Assembly: GCA_023251595.1 (NCBI GenBank)
Contig: JAHEYM010000069.1
Coordinates: 1 to 12,427 of the forward strand
Direction of reading: 5' to 3'
Length of the DNA: 12,427 nucleotides
From: Bacteroidota bacterium
GTDB lineage: Bacteria; Bacteroidota; Bacteroidia; AKYH767-A; JABDAW01
Shown: positions 9,996 through 12,427 of the stretch, in pieces
Numbering within the stretch: position 1 is the first letter of the stretch
How the letters are laid out: each line of letters opens with the position of its first letter
Program-made: the position numbers and the translations under genes
Notes under the pieces: model-generated
Databases searched by the model: none
Seen by the model: the letters and a program-made list of their open reading frames with translations, nothing else
Told to the model about the DNA's origin: nothing

Positions 9996-12427
9996 ATGAA
10001 AAAAGCCCTAACTCATGCAAATTTTAGCGCCTTAGTGCCTCTGCAGCAAAATGAAAACAGCTACGAAGGCACAAAGACACAAGGAAAAAACAAACTTGCT
10101 TTTTTAATCGGTTTATGTACTGTTTTTTCTCTTCATTTTAGTTGTATCGCTCAACAACTATCCGGAAATAAAACCAAATGGAGCGTTTCTCAAAATGTAG
10201 CGAGAACATTTATTGAGAATAAAGGACAATACGACGGGAAAATTAATTCCACAGATTCAAAAGTTCTATTTGGCTGTAATGAAGGTTTCGAAGCATATTT
10301 CACGAAAACAGGTTTGACTTACGTGATGAGTAAATACGATCATATTGTTGATGCTGATAAGAGAAATATATCGGCCAAAGAATTAGAAAGAGAAAGAGAA
10401 AAAGCAAGAGTGGGTGGAACATTGTCAGAAAAAGAAAGAGAAGCGGAAAGAGAAAGAGAGTTAGAGGGAATTAAGTCGAGGGGAACTTTACATACGTATT
10501 TTGTTAATATGGAGTGGGAAGGCGGGAATCCATCTCCCGAAATTGTTGCGGAAGAAAAAGTGCATGAATACTGGGGTTTCAGAGATCCAAAAAATGAAAA
10601 TAAAAGTATAGATCATGCAGAGGGCTTTAAAAAACTGACATATAAAAATATATATCCCGGTATCGATGTGGAATATGTTTTTCACCCGGAAAAAGGAATT
10701 GAATATTGTTTTATTATTCATCCCGGTGCGAATCCGAATGTTATTAAAATGAAATATTCCGGCGATCTTCTTGGTCTGACTCAGAAAGATACGGATATTG
10801 AAATTAAAACTGCTGCGGGCATTATAACCGATCACGCTCCAAAAACTTATTATCAATCCGATAAATCTCTTTCAATTTCTTCAAGATTCAATATAAAAGA
10901 CAATTCGGTTGAATTTGTTCTGGGTGAATATAATTCGGGGGAAACAATTGTGATTGATCCCTGGACAGTCACCACTTTCACTCCTTCGTATGTTCCGATT
11001 GAAATGGCTGTGGATGGAATTGATAACGTATATGTATATGGTTTTTTTGGTACTGAAGATGGTTCTACTCCTGTGCCCCAGTATGTGCAGAAATTCGATT
11101 CACTCGGGGCTCTTCAATGGACTTTTAATTTATCGGCGAACGGTAATTTTGATTATTATTCAGGTGATATTGCGGTCGATCCAGCCGGGAATTCTTATGC
11201 TTCCTGCGGACTGTCTGCTACGATTCTTAGCAGTAATATAATTAAATTAGATCCGGCAGGTACAATGCTTTGGAATAATGGTGCAAGTCCCTATCTATAT
11301 GAAAACTGGCGAATGACTTTTAATTGCGATTTTTCTGAATTAATCACTACCGGATGCGGTCCATCTTGTTGTAATGATGGTCGTGGTTGCGTGGTTAATC
11401 AGGCAACGGGAGTGGAATCACCTCCGTTTATGCCGGTGAATTCGGGCGATCTTGTTGCAAGTTCTTATGGGAGAAATGGTTTGCTATATATAATTTCTGT
11501 TTCTGATAATAATACCGGTCAAACACATTTACTCTGTCTCGATCCTGCTAATTCATTCAATGTGGTTTTTTCTTTGGTTGAATCGTATTGGTTGCCTGAT
11601 GGTGGTTCATCAAGTACCAACGGAACACTTGGATTTAATGGGGTTTTCGCAGGATGTAATTTTTTCTATACCTGTCTCGGCGACGTTTTATATAGGAGAG
11701 ATTTAACAAACGGCTCTATCCTTTCGAGTATTACCGTTCCCGGTGGTGTACAAAGAGGTAACTCAGGGCTCACTTCTGATAAATGTGGAAATATATTTGT
11801 AGGATCTGCAAATGCTATATATATATATGATCCAATGTTGACGCTAATAACATCCTTCCCAACCCCGGATGTTGTTACTGACATAGCAATCGGTCATCAA
11901 GGTAGAATTTTTGTCTGCGGCGGAACTCCTTCGAACGGAACCGGATTTATTGAAGAATTTCTTTCACCAACTACTTGCGCCACTACCATTAATATTACCA
12001 CAACAAACAGTTCATGTGCTGCTCCGAATACAGGAACTGCAACTGCCGATCCTGTTTTCTGCGCTGCGCCTTATACATATACATGGAGTACGAGTCCGGT
12101 ACAAACAGGTCAAACTGCAACGGGTCTTCCAACAGGTACATATACAGTTGTTGTTTCCGGTGCGGGCCTCTGCAATATAACCGATACCGCCTATGCCGTA
12201 ATTATTGGTGGATTAACAATGACCACTGCAACAGTTGATGTTCCCTGCAATGGCGGAAATACAGGTTCTGCAAGTGCAACCGTTACGAATGGCCTTTCGC
12301 CATTTACCTATTCCTGGAATACATCACCGATTCAGACAGGTCAGACTGCAACAGGTCTCGCTGCCGGAACTTATTCCGTTACGATTGTGGATAGCAGCGG
12401 TTGTGTTGGCGGACAAAACATCACCAT
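9996..12427 (+). CDS. Large secreted SprB-repeat surface protein (DUF7948-type N-terminus), 3' end off the window
   Basis: The frame is open from 9996 to the right edge (810 codons plus 2 nt) without a stop. After an unusual polar N-terminus comes a hydrophobic export signal, LAFLIGLCTVFSLHF (34-48), then SCIAQQ, readable as signal peptidase I or lipoprotein cleavage. Residues about 68-325 match the N-terminal domain of many Bacteroidota T9SS cargo proteins (FIENKGQYDGKI...; YKNIYPGIDVEYVF; ETIVIDPW), interrupted by an Arg/Glu-rich insert (128-160). Residues about 335-655 look like a beta-propeller of 'KFDS.GALQW'/'DPAGNSY' blades. Two SprB-type repeats follow, with YTWSTSPVQTGQTATGLPTG (694-713) and YSWNTSPIQTGQTATGLAAG (772-791), 77 residues apart. 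Such proteins are usually exported by T9SS and end in a gliding-motility-associated C-terminal domain; that end is not visible. A role in adhesion or gliding is inferred from family. Confidence 0.88.
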   Translation, partial: MKKALTHANFSALVPLQQNENSYEGTKTQGKNKLAFLIGLCTVFSLHFSCIAQQLSGNKTKWSVSQNVARTFIENKGQYDGKINSTDSKVLFGCNEGFEAYFTKTGLTYVMSKYDHIVDADKRNISAKELEREREKARVGGTLSEKEREAERERELEGIKSRGTLHTYFVNMEWEGGNPSPEIVAEEKVHEYWGFRDPKNENKSIDHAEGFKKLTYKNIYPGIDVEYVFHPEKGIEYCFIIHPGANPNVIKMKYSGDLLGLTQKDTDIEIKTAAGIITDHAPKTYYQSDKSLSISSRFNIKDNSVEFVLGEYNSGETIVIDPWTVTTFTPSYVPIEMAVDGIDNVYVYGFFGTEDGSTPVPQYVQKFDSLGALQWTFNLSANGNFDYYSGDIAVDPAGNSYASCGLSATILSSNIIKLDPAGTMLWNNGASPYLYENWRMTFNCDFSELITTGCGPSCCNDGRGCVVNQATGVESPPFMPVNSGDLVASSYGRNGLLYIISVSDNNTGQTHLLCLDPANSFNVVFSLVESYWLPDGGSSSTNGTLGFNGVFAGCNFFYTCLGDVLYRRDLTNGSILSSITVPGGVQRGNSGLTSDKCGNIFVGSANAIYIYDPMLTLITSFPTPDVVTDIAIGHQGRIFVCGGTPSNGTGFIEEFLSPTTCATTINITTTNSSCAAPNTGTATADPVFCAAPYTYTWSTSPVQTGQTATGLPTGTYTVVVSGAGLCNITDTAYAVIIGGLTMTTATVDVPCNGGNTGSASATVTNGLSPFTYSWNTSPIQTGQTATGLAAGTYSVTIVDSSGCVGGQNIT
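10027..10080. repeat. Imperfect inverted repeat inside the first codons of the surface protein
   Basis: The arms are GCGCCTTAGTGCCTCTGCAGC without its last base (10027-10046) and the inverse of 10060-10080. They agree at about two thirds of 21 positions around a 12-nt loop. The pattern 'CCTTAGTGCCT...AAGGCACAAAGACAC' is one I associate with intergenic palindromic repeats in Bacteroidota. Here it is translated as residues 11-29. Confidence 0.6.

Noticed and set aside
10488..10856. Minus-strand open frame of 122 codons opposite the surface-protein gene
   Set aside because: It is antisense to a continuous 810-codon frame with clear domain matches.

Overview
The window looks like a chromosomal segment of an AT-rich member of the Bacteroidota. 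The evidence is a gliding/T9SS-type SprB-repeat surface protein, a Bacteroidota-style YebC, an ORF6N-domain gene, and promoters of the TTG-N20-TAnnTTTG type that fit this phylum. The species cannot be named from sequence alone.

Left part (1-4968) is an accessory region of short, unrelated cargo genes on both strands. They are: the start of an antitoxin gene running off the left edge, a small CDEPGCDC-motif protein, a shikimate-kinase-like P-loop kinase, a complete RelE/ParE-type toxin-antitoxin pair, a four-helix membrane protein and a trypsin-like serine protease. Three diverged copies of one sequence separate these genes, at about 174-509, 2071-2406 and 3021-3222. On the minus strand each copy encodes the first ~60-75 residues of an archaeo-eukaryotic primase of the TOTE conflict-system type, then stops. 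Copies 1 and 2 align without gaps over 336 nt and end on the same sequences. Their left ends carry a TAAATTTG promoter box that faces the neighbouring cargo gene. This repeat-and-cargo layout is the most unusual thing in the window.

Middle part (4969-7456) is a complete IS66-family element (tnpA, tnpB, tnpC) with 22-bp perfect terminal inverted repeats. It has cut off the 5' end of the protease gene. No target-site duplication is visible and no protease 5' end lies on the far side, so the flanks have been rearranged or partly deleted since insertion.

Right part (7457-12427) moves into more ordinary chromosome: a tRNA-Pro(UGG), a decayed ORF6N fragment followed by an intact ORF6N gene with a 25-bp palindrome before it, yebC, and the first 810 codons of a large secreted SprB-repeat protein that runs off the right edge. 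The intergenic stretches here hold short period-8 tandem repeats and palindromes. One such palindrome appears to have become the N-terminal coding sequence of the surface protein.

The tRNA's 3' end faces the accessory region, so it is a reasonable island boundary, although no attachment-site repeat is visible inside the window.
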